A stretch of 64,000 nucleotides of DNA from Alphaproteobacteria bacterium (GTDB lineage: Bacteria; Pseudomonadota; Alphaproteobacteria; UBA8366; Aestuariispiraceae). The translations under genes were made by a program, and so were the position numbers. The notes beneath the pieces are model-generated. The model did no database searches. It saw nothing but the letters and a program-made list of their open reading frames with translations, and was not told the DNA's origin. The stretch lies in the NCBI GenBank assembly GCA_006844765.1, contig SPJV01000078.1, forward strand, positions 40,120 to 104,119. The letters run 5' to 3'. Within the stretch, counting starts at the first letter, position 1. Every line of letters begins with the position of its first letter. Below are positions 54,358-63,839 of this stretch, piece by piece.

Positions 54358-54389
54358 CTAGCTCCAGGATTGACTAGCTCCAGGATAGA
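54358..54389. repeat. Two 16-bp tandem repeats before the asparaginase gene
   Basis: CTAGCTCCAGGATTGA (54358-54373) and CTAGCTCCAGGATAGA (54374-54389) differ at one position. They end just ahead of the AGGA ribosome site of the gene at 54403. Confidence 0.85.
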
Positions 54390-54402
54390 TAGGACACCGG
54401 CC

Positions 54403-55443
54403 ATGCCGCTCGACACACATCATTCAGCGCCTTCCGCAAATCCAATGACGGTGGAAGTCACCCGCGGCGGTATTGTCGAAAGCCGGCATCGAGGCGCGGC
54501 CGCTGTTATATCCGTCTCCGGCGCAGTCGAAGCTTCCTGGGGAGACATCAGTCAGGCCGTCTTTCCCCGCTCCGCTATCAAGGCGTTTCAAGCGCTGCCC
54601 GGTGTTGAAAGCGGTGCCTTTGCCGCTGCGGGATTCAGTGCGGCGGAAACCGCCTTCGCGTGCTCTTCCCATAATGGGGAGCCCGTTCATGCGGATGCCG
54701 CAGCCAGCATGCTGGGGAAGCTGGGCCTGAGTGAGGCCGATCTGGAATGCGGCTCTCACTGGCCCTACCACGAAGAAAGCGCCCGGGCGCTTGCGATTTC
54801 GGGAGAAGGCCCCAATCAGCTGCACAATAACTGTTCGGGCAAGCACTCCGGCATGCTGGCGCTCGCCAAGCATATTGGCGCGCCGACCAAAGGCTATCTG
54901 AAACCGGAGCACCCGGTACAACAACGCATTCTCGGCATGTTTGAAGCCATGTGCGGTGTCGACCTGACAGGTGCGCCACGCTCTCCCGATGGATGCTCTG
55001 TGCCAACCTGGGCGATCCCGCTGGAGAATATCGCCTATGGCTTCGCCCGCTTCGCCGCCCCAACCGATCTGCCGGAAGCCCGCGCCAAGGCCTGCGAAGA
55101 AATCAAAGCCGCCGTTGCCACCCATCCGATCATGGTCGCCGGTACGGGTCGCTTCTGCACGGAGGTCATGGACGTTCTGGGCGCCAAAGCCTTTATCAAA
55201 ACAGGCGCCGAGGGTGTCTTTTGCGCCGCCCTGCCTGAATATGGGTTGGGTGTCGCACTGAAATGCGATGATGGCGCGACACGTGGCGCGGAAGCCATGA
55301 TGACCGCTGTGCTGCGCCATATCGGTGTATTGGATGGCAGCGACCTGGAGAAACTCTCCAGCTGGGTCGAAGTACCGGTCAAGAACCGCAACGCGATCCA
55401 GACCGGGGCGATCCGTCCCGCAGACGGTTGGCTTGCCTTCTGA
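54403..55443 (+). CDS. L-asparaginase II-like protein (AnsA/COG4448, Rhizobium type)
   Basis: A 346-aa protein of the thermolabile Rhizobium asparaginase family, unrelated to E. coli AnsA/B. Seen: VEVTRGGIVESRHRGAAAVI, AVFPRSAIKAFQALPGVESG with the active SxxK pair (RSAIK), FACSSHNGEPVHADAAASML, LHNNCSGKHSGMLALAKHIG and ALPEYGLGVALKCDDGATRG. These Ser/Lys/Cys motifs match the beta-lactamase-like family fold. It hydrolyses asparagine to aspartate and ammonia. Start chosen at 54403 (AGGA nine bases upstream); an in-frame upstream codon exists. The stop overlaps the next start (TGATG). Confidence 0.9.
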   Translation: MPLDTHHSAPSANPMTVEVTRGGIVESRHRGAAAVISVSGAVEASWGDISQAVFPRSAIKAFQALPGVESGAFAAAGFSAAETAFACSSHNGEPVHADAAASMLGKLGLSEADLECGSHWPYHEESARALAISGEGPNQLHNNCSGKHSGMLALAKHIGAPTKGYLKPEHPVQQRILGMFEAMCGVDLTGAPRSPDGCSVPTWAIPLENIAYGFARFAAPTDLPEARAKACEEIKAAVATHPIMVAGTGRFCTEVMDVLGAKAFIKTGAEGVFCAALPEYGLGVALKCDDGATRGAEAMMTAVLRHIGVLDGSDLEKLSSWVEVPVKNRNAIQTGAIRPADGWLAF

Positions 55444-56426
55444 TGCGCGCTGCCTTGATCAAAGGTCGCGGGGGGCTTGAGCAGCTCAGCATCGGCGAAG
55501 CGGATGATCCCGGCGAGCCCGGACCGGGCGAAGTTCGTATTGCCGTGCGCCATGCCGCGCTGAACTTTGCTGATACGTTAATGCTGGATGGCAGCTATCA
55601 GGAAACGCCCGAAGTACCTTTCATTCCCGGCATGGAATTCGCCGGGGAAGTGCAGGCAGTCGGGGCCAGGACAGACGGGATTTTCGTCGGTGATCGCGCC
55701 ATGGTTTTTGGTGGCAGCGGCGCCTTCGCTGAAACCGCTATCGTGCCATTTGAGAAATGCTGGCTCGCCCCGCCTTCCCTGGAAGACGCGCAAGCAGCGG
55801 CTTTCCCGGTCGTCTATGGCACCGCAGAAGTCGGGCTGAACCATCGTGCCAAGCTGAAATCGGGGGAGGTTCTACTGGTCACCGGCGCCGGGGGTGGTGT
55901 CGGCCTGGCAGCTGTTGAAATCGGCAAGGCGATGGGGGCGACGGTCATCGCCGCAGCTTCCAGCACAGACAAACTCGCCTTGGCCGAATCGCGGGGGGCC
56001 GATCATCTGATCGATTACGCAAAAGAAGATCTGCGAAGCCGTGTGAAGGAACTGACCGGCGGTGCCGATGTCGTCTTCGACCCGGTCGGCGGGGAGCTGT
56101 TCGGCCAAGCCCTTCGCGCCACAAAACCGGCAGGGCGACTGGTTATTGTCGGTTTTGCCGGCGGTGACGTCCAAAAGATTCCGGCCAATATCGCCTTGGT
56201 TAAAAATGTCGATATCATCGGTCTCTATTGGGGCAACTACGCAACATTGGATCCAAGCGTCATGCGTCGATCCTTCGCCACATTGCGGGAGTTGTTTGAG
56301 ACCCGTCACCTCAATCCGCATATCGACTGTGTCCTGCCGTTGTCGAAATTGGAGGAGGGCTATCGGATGTTGCTGGAGCGCCGGGCCCGGGGGAAAATCG
56401 TCATCGACGTTGCGGGGACCGCCTGA
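55443..56426 (+). CDS. NADPH:quinone oxidoreductase family protein
   Basis: A 327-aa zinc-free medium-chain reductase. Seen: MRAALIKGRGGLEQLSIGEA, AALNFADTLMLDGSYQETPE, VPFIPGMEFAGEVQAVGART, AAFPVVYGTAEVGLNHRAKL, and the cofactor loop VLLVTGAGGGVGLAAVEIGK. It belongs with bacterial quinone reductase/acryloyl reductase-like proteins. Its start overlaps the asparaginase stop by one base, so the pair is translationally coupled, though their substrates have no evident link. Followed three bases later by a methyltransferase. Confidence 0.93.
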   Translation: MRAALIKGRGGLEQLSIGEADDPGEPGPGEVRIAVRHAALNFADTLMLDGSYQETPEVPFIPGMEFAGEVQAVGARTDGIFVGDRAMVFGGSGAFAETAIVPFEKCWLAPPSLEDAQAAAFPVVYGTAEVGLNHRAKLKSGEVLLVTGAGGGVGLAAVEIGKAMGATVIAAASSTDKLALAESRGADHLIDYAKEDLRSRVKELTGGADVVFDPVGGELFGQALRATKPAGRLVIVGFAGGDVQKIPANIALVKNVDIIGLYWGNYATLDPSVMRRSFATLRELFETRHLNPHIDCVLPLSKLEEGYRMLLERRARGKIVIDVAGTA

Positions 56427-56429
56427 CAG

Positions 56430-57665
56430 ATGAGCCGGGGTAATGCCAAAGACCGTGCCGTTTCGGCCCAGTATGAGGCCTATCCCTACCCGGCGCGCGA
56501 CCCGGCGGATGAGGCACGACGGCTGATCACCGGCTCGCCCAGCCACGTGCCGGAGCTGGCGCATCATCTATTCCAGGGTCGGTTGCCCTCCCCTTGCCGA
56601 ATCCTCGTTGCCGGTGGTGGAACGGGCGATGCGCTAGTGATGCTCACCCAACAAACACAAGATGCCAGTATTGAGGCAGAGATCACTTATCTGGACCTCT
56701 CCACCGCATCGCGGGAGATTGCAGAGGCCAGGATCGCTGCCCGGGGATTATCGGATCGTGTCGCCTTCCATACCGGCTCGCTACTGGATGCCGCTGAACA
56801 TGGTGCGTTTGACTATATCGACTGCTGCGGGGTCATCCATCATCTCGACAACCCAGTGGCCGGCCTTGCTGCCCTCGCCAAGGCGTTGAAGCCGACCGGC
56901 GGCATGGGGTTGATGGTCTATGGGGAATATGGCCGCACCGGGGTCTATGAACTTCAGGAGGCCCTGCGCCTTCTGGCACCCGACAGTGCACTGTCCCCGG
57001 AAAAACAGGTGGCCGCCGCAAAGGCAGTGCTGGAGACGCTACCGGAAACCAACCGCTTCCGCCGCAATCCTTTGATGCGCGATCACATGGATAGCGATGC
57101 CGGGCTTTATGATCTGCTGCTGCATTCCCGCGACAGAGCCTATCGCGCTGCGGATCTTATGGCGGATATCGACGCCGCCGGTCTGAAGCTCACCAGCTGG
57201 ATCGATCCAATCCGCTATCGGCCGGAGACTTACTTAAAAGACCCTCAGGCGATCCGCCGGGTCGCGAAACTATCCGCCGCCGAGCGCGCCGGTCTGGCCG
57301 AGGCACTGGCCGGAAATCTGCGCAAGCATATCTGCTACGTCACGCCCGTGTCTCGGGCAGAACGCTGCGACGCCATACTAACCCGCCGGTCGGTCCCGAT
57401 CTTCCGAGACAGCGCCACCGCACAGTTGTTCCGGAGCATGCCGGATGGGGCGGAGACCCTACCGCTGGAAATCGACGGGCTGCGCCTCGCGCTCCCACTG
57501 CCGGGGGAAACCAAGGCTGTCCTGTCGCTGGTTGATGGAAGCCGCACAGTCGAAGATATCCGAAAGTCCCTCCCCAAGTCCCCAAGTTGGCCCGCCTTCG
57601 AAAAACGCTTCGCAGAGATTTTTGTGACGCTGAACGGGGTGTCGAAGATGTTCTTGCGGGGGTGA
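56430..57665 (+). CDS. Class I methyltransferase with C-terminal PqqD-like segment
   Basis: A 411-aa two-part protein. The N-terminal half is a SAM methyltransferase: VSAQYEAYPYPARDPADEAR (as in PrmA-like or tRNA-type leaders), motif I PCRILVAGGGTGDALVMLTQ, YLDLSTASREIAEARIAARG and DYIDCCGVIHHLDNPVAGLA. The C-terminal 90 residues (from about 310) contain SATAQLFRSMPDGAETLPLE and GETKAVLSLVDGSRTVEDIR. The DGSRTVEDI phrase is like PqqD/winged-helix peptide-binding domains. The function is unknown; the combination suggests a protein or peptide substrate, which is inference. Last gene of the asparaginase operon. Confidence 0.82.
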   Translation: MSRGNAKDRAVSAQYEAYPYPARDPADEARRLITGSPSHVPELAHHLFQGRLPSPCRILVAGGGTGDALVMLTQQTQDASIEAEITYLDLSTASREIAEARIAARGLSDRVAFHTGSLLDAAEHGAFDYIDCCGVIHHLDNPVAGLAALAKALKPTGGMGLMVYGEYGRTGVYELQEALRLLAPDSALSPEKQVAAAKAVLETLPETNRFRRNPLMRDHMDSDAGLYDLLLHSRDRAYRAADLMADIDAAGLKLTSWIDPIRYRPETYLKDPQAIRRVAKLSAAERAGLAEALAGNLRKHICYVTPVSRAERCDAILTRRSVPIFRDSATAQLFRSMPDGAETLPLEIDGLRLALPLPGETKAVLSLVDGSRTVEDIRKSLPKSPSWPAFEKRFAEIFVTLNGVSKMFLRG

Positions 57666-57701
57666 TCCTCTAAGGAAGGGCAGTCGTGCCCAATTTGCGC
57701 A

Positions 57702-58607
57702 TCACTTGGCTTCAAGCACAGAATCCACTGCGGTCGACCAATCAGGGTGACTGTGTTTGGCCCAGTAGGTTTCAACAAGGCGTCGGGTTATCGGCCCCAT
57801 GCCGCCCTCTCCCACTGTTTTGCCGTCCAGGCGGGTGATCGGCATGATACCGCCAGCGGTCGAGGTAACGAAGACCTCATCCGCCATCCGGGCTTCAGAA
57901 GCCGGGACCGCACGTTCCTCGATTGGGAGTTGCAGCTCCCGCGCAAGATCGATGGCACTCTTCCGGGAGATACCTTCCAGCACCCCTCTGTCCGGGGTCG
58001 CGATCCGACCATCCTTGACGATGAAGAGGTTGAAGCCCGGCCCTTCCGTCAGATTGCCATCGGGATCGGTCAGGATCACCGTCGTCGCATCCCGCTCATA
58101 GGCCTCATACATCCCCATCACCAGATCAAGCCAATGATAGTTCTTCACGGTCGGATCGACAGAGGCCGGATCGATGCGGCGGATTTCGGAGATCGCGACG
58201 GCGAGACCGCTCTCCCGATCCTCGGGCTTCAGAATCCAGCCAAAGGGGATTGAAAAGCAAATCAGGCGGTTTTCCGCATCGCGTGGATCGCGGGAGAACG
58301 TGGGCGAGACACCCCGGGTCATGATCATCTCGACATAGGCGTCCTCATGCCCCGACCGCTGCACACATTCGGCCAGGATTTTCGCCAGCTCATCGCGGGA
58401 CACTGGAAGCTTCAACTTGATCTTATCAATCGACCGTTGGAAACGATCCAGATGCGCATCCAGCCGAAAGAAGCGCCCCTTCCACACATGCACCACGTCA
58501 TACGTCGCGTCCGAGCGAAGAAGCCCCCAATCCAGAACTGAGATCTTCGCCTTGTCCATCGTGACATACTCGCCATCCATATAGGCGATACCGGGCGGAT
58601 ATTGCAT
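57702..58607 (-). CDS. Class IV aminotransferase, D-amino acid/branched-chain type
   Basis: A 301-aa PLP enzyme. Seen: GIAYMDGEYVTMDKAKISVL, DWGLLRSDATYDVVHVWKGR, DAYVEMIMTRGVSPTFSRDP, the PLP lysine in VKNYHWLDLVMGMYEA, and NLTEGPGFNLFIVKDGRIAT plus VLEGISRKSAIDLARELQLP. Members include D-alanine aminotransferase, 4-amino-4-deoxychorismate lyase and branched-chain aminotransferase; the RxSD start region favours a D-amino acid or (R)-amine type. Substrate cannot be set by eye. Convergent with the methyltransferase operon. Confidence 0.87.
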   Translation of the reverse strand: MQYPPGIAYMDGEYVTMDKAKISVLDWGLLRSDATYDVVHVWKGRFFRLDAHLDRFQRSIDKIKLKLPVSRDELAKILAECVQRSGHEDAYVEMIMTRGVSPTFSRDPRDAENRLICFSIPFGWILKPEDRESGLAVAISEIRRIDPASVDPTVKNYHWLDLVMGMYEAYERDATTVILTDPDGNLTEGPGFNLFIVKDGRIATPDRGVLEGISRKSAIDLARELQLPIEERAVPASEARMADEVFVTSTAGGIMPITRLDGKTVGEGGMGPITRRLVETYWAKHSHPDWSTAVDSVLEAK

Positions 58608-58691
58608 CGGGTGTTCCTTTCAAATGCGCCTATGCCTAGATCTTCATCCTGCGGAGCGGCAAGACGCGTCTCACCTCTCGAACATCACATC

Positions 58692-59315
58692 CTAGAGCGC
58701 TGGAGCGCGTTTTGCGAGGAGGACATAACGCAAAGGCCCGCCGGCTTCCGCAGCATCAAAAGGATAGCAGGTGACAAGCGCGAAATAGTCACCCTGGCGA
58801 CCCTTGGGGATGGTTATACTGTCCTTATGACGGACGGCAATGGCGGCGATTTGATACGCTTCGCGATGGCCATCGCGATATTGAACCGTCATCGCCTCCC
58901 CAGCTTCCAGGTCTTTCAGAAAGCGGAAATGGCTGTCGCGATGGCCGAAGAGAACCGGGGTCTCTCCGCTGTCTTCCAGGACCGGCCCGAAGGCCATGGC
59001 GCGGGCGGTTGCGCCCTCCAACGCCAAGACTGTTTCGCCCCGCGATGGGAAGGTAAGCTTCAGGGCCGGCATCGTGTCGGCCCAGGGCCAAGGTTTCAGC
59101 GCTGCGCCTTCCTCACCTGCCAAAGCCCGCTCCCAAGCACGTTCAACCAGGATCGGAGCAAGCCACGCCTTGGCCTGAATGATGGCCACATTGCCGATCT
59201 GCCAGACCCCGCAGCCGATCAGGAACAAGCCGATTGCGAGGATGGCGAGACGCACGGCGCGGGAAGCAGGGCGGGAAGCGGGGCGGCAAAGAAGGCGAGA
59301 ATCGGGGTGACGCAT
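58692..59315 (-). CDS. Class GN sortase
   Basis: A 207-aa membrane-anchored sortase of the Gram-negative type. One N-terminal helix (LAILAIGLFLIGCGVWQIGN), then the sortase barrel with the catalytic His in TPVLFGHRDSHFRFLKDLEA, Cys in DYFALVTCYPFDAAEAGGPL (TLxTC-like LVTC), and Arg in PLRYVLLAKR. All three catalytic residues are present. In this group the sortase sits directly after its single VIT/vWA target. The ATG at 59315 overlaps the target stop by one base (TGATG); an in-frame TTG lies one codon upstream. Confidence 0.95.
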   Translation of the reverse strand: MRHPDSRLLCRPASRPASRAVRLAILAIGLFLIGCGVWQIGNVAIIQAKAWLAPILVERAWERALAGEEGAALKPWPWADTMPALKLTFPSRGETVLALEGATARAMAFGPVLEDSGETPVLFGHRDSHFRFLKDLEAGEAMTVQYRDGHREAYQIAAIAVRHKDSITIPKGRQGDYFALVTCYPFDAAEAGGPLRYVLLAKRAPAL

Positions 59316-61525
59316 CAAGCGACCTCACGCCGCCAACCAAGTGCAATGACGAAGACCAACACCCCACAGCCAAGGGCGATCAAGCCAAGCTGTAATGTTG
59401 TTTCCCATCCGATGGCACCAGCCGGACCGCCGATCCGAACCATCGATGCCTGTTGCAGTTGGACTTGTGGCGTCGCAGCGCGCTGTGGTGCAGGCGCACT
59501 TGCCGGGGCATTCAAGCCAGCGTGATTGGCATCCGTCCAGCCCGCCGGGCGGTCAGCGGGAATATCGGTGGAGACCATCTCCTCCTCCACCGGGCGGATC
59601 GGCGTCTTATCAACGGCGACAAGGCTTGTGTATCGCGTTGTGATCCCATGGGTCAGTGCCACTTCCAAGATGGCGTCCCGCGCTTCTGCCTCCGACAAGA
59701 GACCACGGCGCATCTCATCGATCAGAGAATCCACCTTTGCCCGTGCCCAAAGCTTGGCGATGCCGGTTCCCGGTGTCGCAGCATCCAACTGGACATGGCG
59801 GGTCCACATCTCGCCCTCGCTAGTGCCCATCAGGGCGAAATTATCGACGGGCGCGCCATCCGGATCATCAAGACGCATTACCGCAATCACCGGCTCATCT
59901 CCGTAGAGATCAGGGAGATCGCGCGGATAGCTTTCCAGAATGCCGGCTTCACTGCCAACCACCAAATCCGTCGCCACCGGCTTTGATATCCCGTCATAGA
60001 ATGTGGCGAGGGTCTCAGCGGCCTTGCCATAATCGGCGATCTGAATGTTTCGACCGCGCCCCAGCTCAGCCGACTTGCGCATGAACCAGCCATTGGGCGC
60101 GGGTCCCAACCCGACCGTGAAAAGCCGGGCATTGCCCAAACGGTGCTCAATCAATCCGAAGAGCTGGTCTTCGTTACCAACCAGCCCATCGGTTAAAAAC
60201 ACCACCTGGCGCACAGCCCCCTCTGTTGCATCTCCACTTAGGGCGGACGCGAGCGCCGGGGCCATTTCCGTTCCGCCATCAGCCTGCAGTTCCGCCGTGA
60301 AGCGCATGGCGGCATCCAAGCTTCGGGGTGTCACGTCATGCCCATCAGGAAACAGTCGTCGGAATTCGTGATTGAAAGCAACGATGTCGAAGCGGTCCTG
60401 AGGCTCCAACTGTTCCAGCGCATGCGCGAGGGCATCTTTCGCTGCCGTCATTGCATCGCCATGCATGGAAGATGACGTGTCGATCACGAAGGTCACATCG
60501 CGCGGCGTGACCATGTCATCCGTTGATTCCGCATTGGGTGGCAGCATCATGAACAACAGATAATCCGCGCCCCCCATGCTTTCCCGAAACAAGGCGGCGC
60601 CAGGTGCCGTCCCACGCTCCGTCTGCCAACGTAGGACGAAATCCCGGTCCGCTGGAACCACGCCCTGGCGCAGGCCGATCCGAAACTCCCCTTCCTTTTC
60701 CTGCACCACGGTCAGGTCATGGGTCGGGCTATCCAGGCTGGCAAGCGGGGCACCGGCGTTAAGATGAATATCAAAGGCAGCGGCATTCCGGCGACGCGGA
60801 GAAACCGGAAATGTGACGGCATCCCGGTCCTTCTCGATACGATCCTCAATCGCGCGAAGGGCTGGATGCTCGGCGCCGGCCAGCGGTTGCGGGGGCAGGT
60901 AGCGGGGGGCCGCGACCAACGGCATTGTAAGTTCAAACGCATCGCCATCGCGGCGGGCCTTGGCTTGATATCCAAGTGTCACTTCAACCGCCTCGCCGGG
61001 AGGAATATTGGCAACTGAAACGGTGAAGAGATTGGGGCGCTCCTGCTCCAGCAGGCTGGCCGCCTGACCCGCCGCGACAGCGGTCTCGTATGTGCGCTTG
61101 GCTTCCGCACGTTCCTGTATCACGCCTTCGACAACACGGCCCGCAACTTCCAGCTTCAAGTCATCGACCGCCGCATCATCGGGAAGCGGAAACTTGTAGA
61201 CCCCTTCAACCCATGCGTTTGTCGGGTTCTTGAATATCTGCCGCACCGATCCGCGAATGACGAAGCCGCTGACATCCATCTCAATAGCCGTCGCAACAAG
61301 GGGAGCTTCGGTCCAGGCGGGAACAGCATCGCCTTCTTTCTCCAGCACGCGGATGAGCAAGCGATTGTCGACCTTTAGATCAGCCGGCGGGGCAGCTGCG
61401 GCGCCTTGCATCATCAACAGCATCATCGCAGCACCCGACATGAAGCCCAGGCCGGCTGCGATCAGCCAGCGCCATGCCTGCAAATTGAACGACAGTTTCG
61501 GCGCGTCGATTTCCCGGACATGCAT
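59315..61525 (-). CDS. Marine proteobacterial sortase target (VIT + von Willebrand A) with no evident LPxTG
   Basis: A 736-aa secreted protein. The ATG at 61525 is preceded by GGGAGAAGAGAG. A membrane segment (WRWLIAAGLGFMSGAAMMLL) lies near residue 25. A VIT domain spans about 70-190 (VSGFVIRGSVRQIFKNPTNA, PDDAAVDDLKLEVAGRVVEG, RAEAKRTYETAVAAGQAASL). The vWA domain (about 340-510) has an intact MIDAS site: DVTFVIDTSSSMHGDAM, FNHEFRRLFPDG and VVFLTDGLVGNEDQLF. The tail has a Pro/Ala-rich linker, then VRIGGPAGAIGWE, a helix (TTLQLGLIALGCGVLVFVIA) and GWRREVA. Relatives have LPxTG-type sorting motifs there; none is seen. Cell-surface attachment is likely but the sorting signal is atypical. Confidence 0.92.
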   Translation of the reverse strand: MHVREIDAPKLSFNLQAWRWLIAAGLGFMSGAAMMLLMMQGAAAAPPADLKVDNRLLIRVLEKEGDAVPAWTEAPLVATAIEMDVSGFVIRGSVRQIFKNPTNAWVEGVYKFPLPDDAAVDDLKLEVAGRVVEGVIQERAEAKRTYETAVAAGQAASLLEQERPNLFTVSVANIPPGEAVEVTLGYQAKARRDGDAFELTMPLVAAPRYLPPQPLAGAEHPALRAIEDRIEKDRDAVTFPVSPRRRNAAAFDIHLNAGAPLASLDSPTHDLTVVQEKEGEFRIGLRQGVVPADRDFVLRWQTERGTAPGAALFRESMGGADYLLFMMLPPNAESTDDMVTPRDVTFVIDTSSSMHGDAMTAAKDALAHALEQLEPQDRFDIVAFNHEFRRLFPDGHDVTPRSLDAAMRFTAELQADGGTEMAPALASALSGDATEGAVRQVVFLTDGLVGNEDQLFGLIEHRLGNARLFTVGLGPAPNGWFMRKSAELGRGRNIQIADYGKAAETLATFYDGISKPVATDLVVGSEAGILESYPRDLPDLYGDEPVIAVMRLDDPDGAPVDNFALMGTSEGEMWTRHVQLDAATPGTGIAKLWARAKVDSLIDEMRRGLLSEAEARDAILEVALTHGITTRYTSLVAVDKTPIRPVEEEMVSTDIPADRPAGWTDANHAGLNAPASAPAPQRAATPQVQLQQASMVRIGGPAGAIGWETTLQLGLIALGCGVLVFVIALGWRREVA

Positions 61526-61743
61526 CTCTCTTCTCCCTTGCCCATGATTGGCGATGGCAGAGAGTAAAACGCTGCATGGAGGCAACGGCGCGACCAGTCG
61601 GGGGCGGAGACGCGTCCCTACTGCGGCGATATTGTGGCAAAGTTTTCGTGAAAACAGCGTTCACGGGTTGCGTCCGGCGGGGATGGGTGTAGTGTGCCGG
61701 CTTGCCGCGCACAATCTGTTTGCCCGCCCTGAATCTGGCCTAG

Positions 61744-62970
<1,227 letters not shown>

Positions 62971-62987
62971 ACCGGAGACACACCGCG

Positions 62988-63818
62988 ATGAGTAACACGC
63001 CCAATCCGGAGACCCATCCGGATATCGCCGAAGCTTTGGCGAAAGAGGTGGCACGTGAGCTTGCGGCAGCCCGCCTTGAGAGACGGATTGCTGATGTGGA
63101 ATTGTTGCCAAGGCCAGCGGGCGTGCTCGCTGCTGAAGCAACACGCGACTTCGCGGCGGGTTTTATCATTGATACGCTCGGCACCATGGCAACAGGCTGG
63201 AAAGTCGGGTGCAGCAGCGAACGTGCGATGGCAGCTTTGGGCACGACGGAGCCCTTCGCCGGTCAGCTCTTTGAAGCGCTTAGCCATGACAGCGGCGCAA
63301 CCGTCCCGGTGCGGGCCGGGGGCACAAATGTCGCCGAGCCAGAATACGCCTTCACAATGGGCAAGACGCTGGCTCCAAAACCAGATGGCTATAGTGAGGA
63401 TGAAGTCGCAGCAGCTGTCGACATGGTCCATCCGGCGATTGAGATCGTTGACCCTCGCGTCCCCGGCGGATTCAACGCCGATGTGCTTTGGCTCATCGCG
63501 GATGGGGGCGTCAGCCACGCCTTTATCCTCGGCGAGGGCAGTCGCGACTGGAAGCCGGAAGACCTGGCAACGCAAACGGTCTCTCTGTCCAAGAACGGTG
63601 TCGCGGCGGGTGAAGGCACGGGGGTGGCGGTCCTCGGCGGGCCGCTTAAATCGCTGACATGGCTTGTGAACCATCTGGGCAGCCGGGCAAAGACGCTTCT
63701 GGCCGGCCAAGTTGTCACGACCGGATTGATAACACCCATTATTAGCGGTGTTCTGGGCGATCGATTCGAAGCGGATTTCGGACCTTATGGTAAAGTCGCC
63801 GTCACCTATGGTGCATGA
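62988..63818 (+). CDS. 2-keto-4-pentenoate hydratase-like protein (MhpD/fumarylacetoacetase fold)
   Basis: A 276-aa protein with an N-terminal helical part (IAEALAKEVARELAAARLER) and a MhpD-like domain: GTMATGWKVGCSSERAMAAL, AEPEYAFTMGKTLAPKPDGY with the metal Glu-x-Glu (EPEYAF), VDMVHPAIEIVDPRVPG, and KSLTWLVNHLGSRAKTLLAG. Family members hydrate 2-oxopent-4-enoate or decarboxylate related acids. No meta-cleavage genes are around. It is probably co-transcribed with the aminotransferase (17 bp gap) and the nitrilase. Confidence 0.9.
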   Translation: MSNTPNPETHPDIAEALAKEVARELAAARLERRIADVELLPRPAGVLAAEATRDFAAGFIIDTLGTMATGWKVGCSSERAMAALGTTEPFAGQLFEALSHDSGATVPVRAGGTNVAEPEYAFTMGKTLAPKPDGYSEDEVAAAVDMVHPAIEIVDPRVPGGFNADVLWLIADGGVSHAFILGEGSRDWKPEDLATQTVSLSKNGVAAGEGTGVAVLGGPLKSLTWLVNHLGSRAKTLLAGQVVTTGLITPIISGVLGDRFEADFGPYGKVAVTYGA

Positions 63819-63839
63819 CAACGAGGGGCCAAGTGAATT

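Noticed and set aside
57677..57690. GGGCA-GTCG-TGCCC hairpin between the methyltransferase and aminotransferase genes
   Set aside because: The stem has only five pairs and no T-run follows, so it is not called a terminator.
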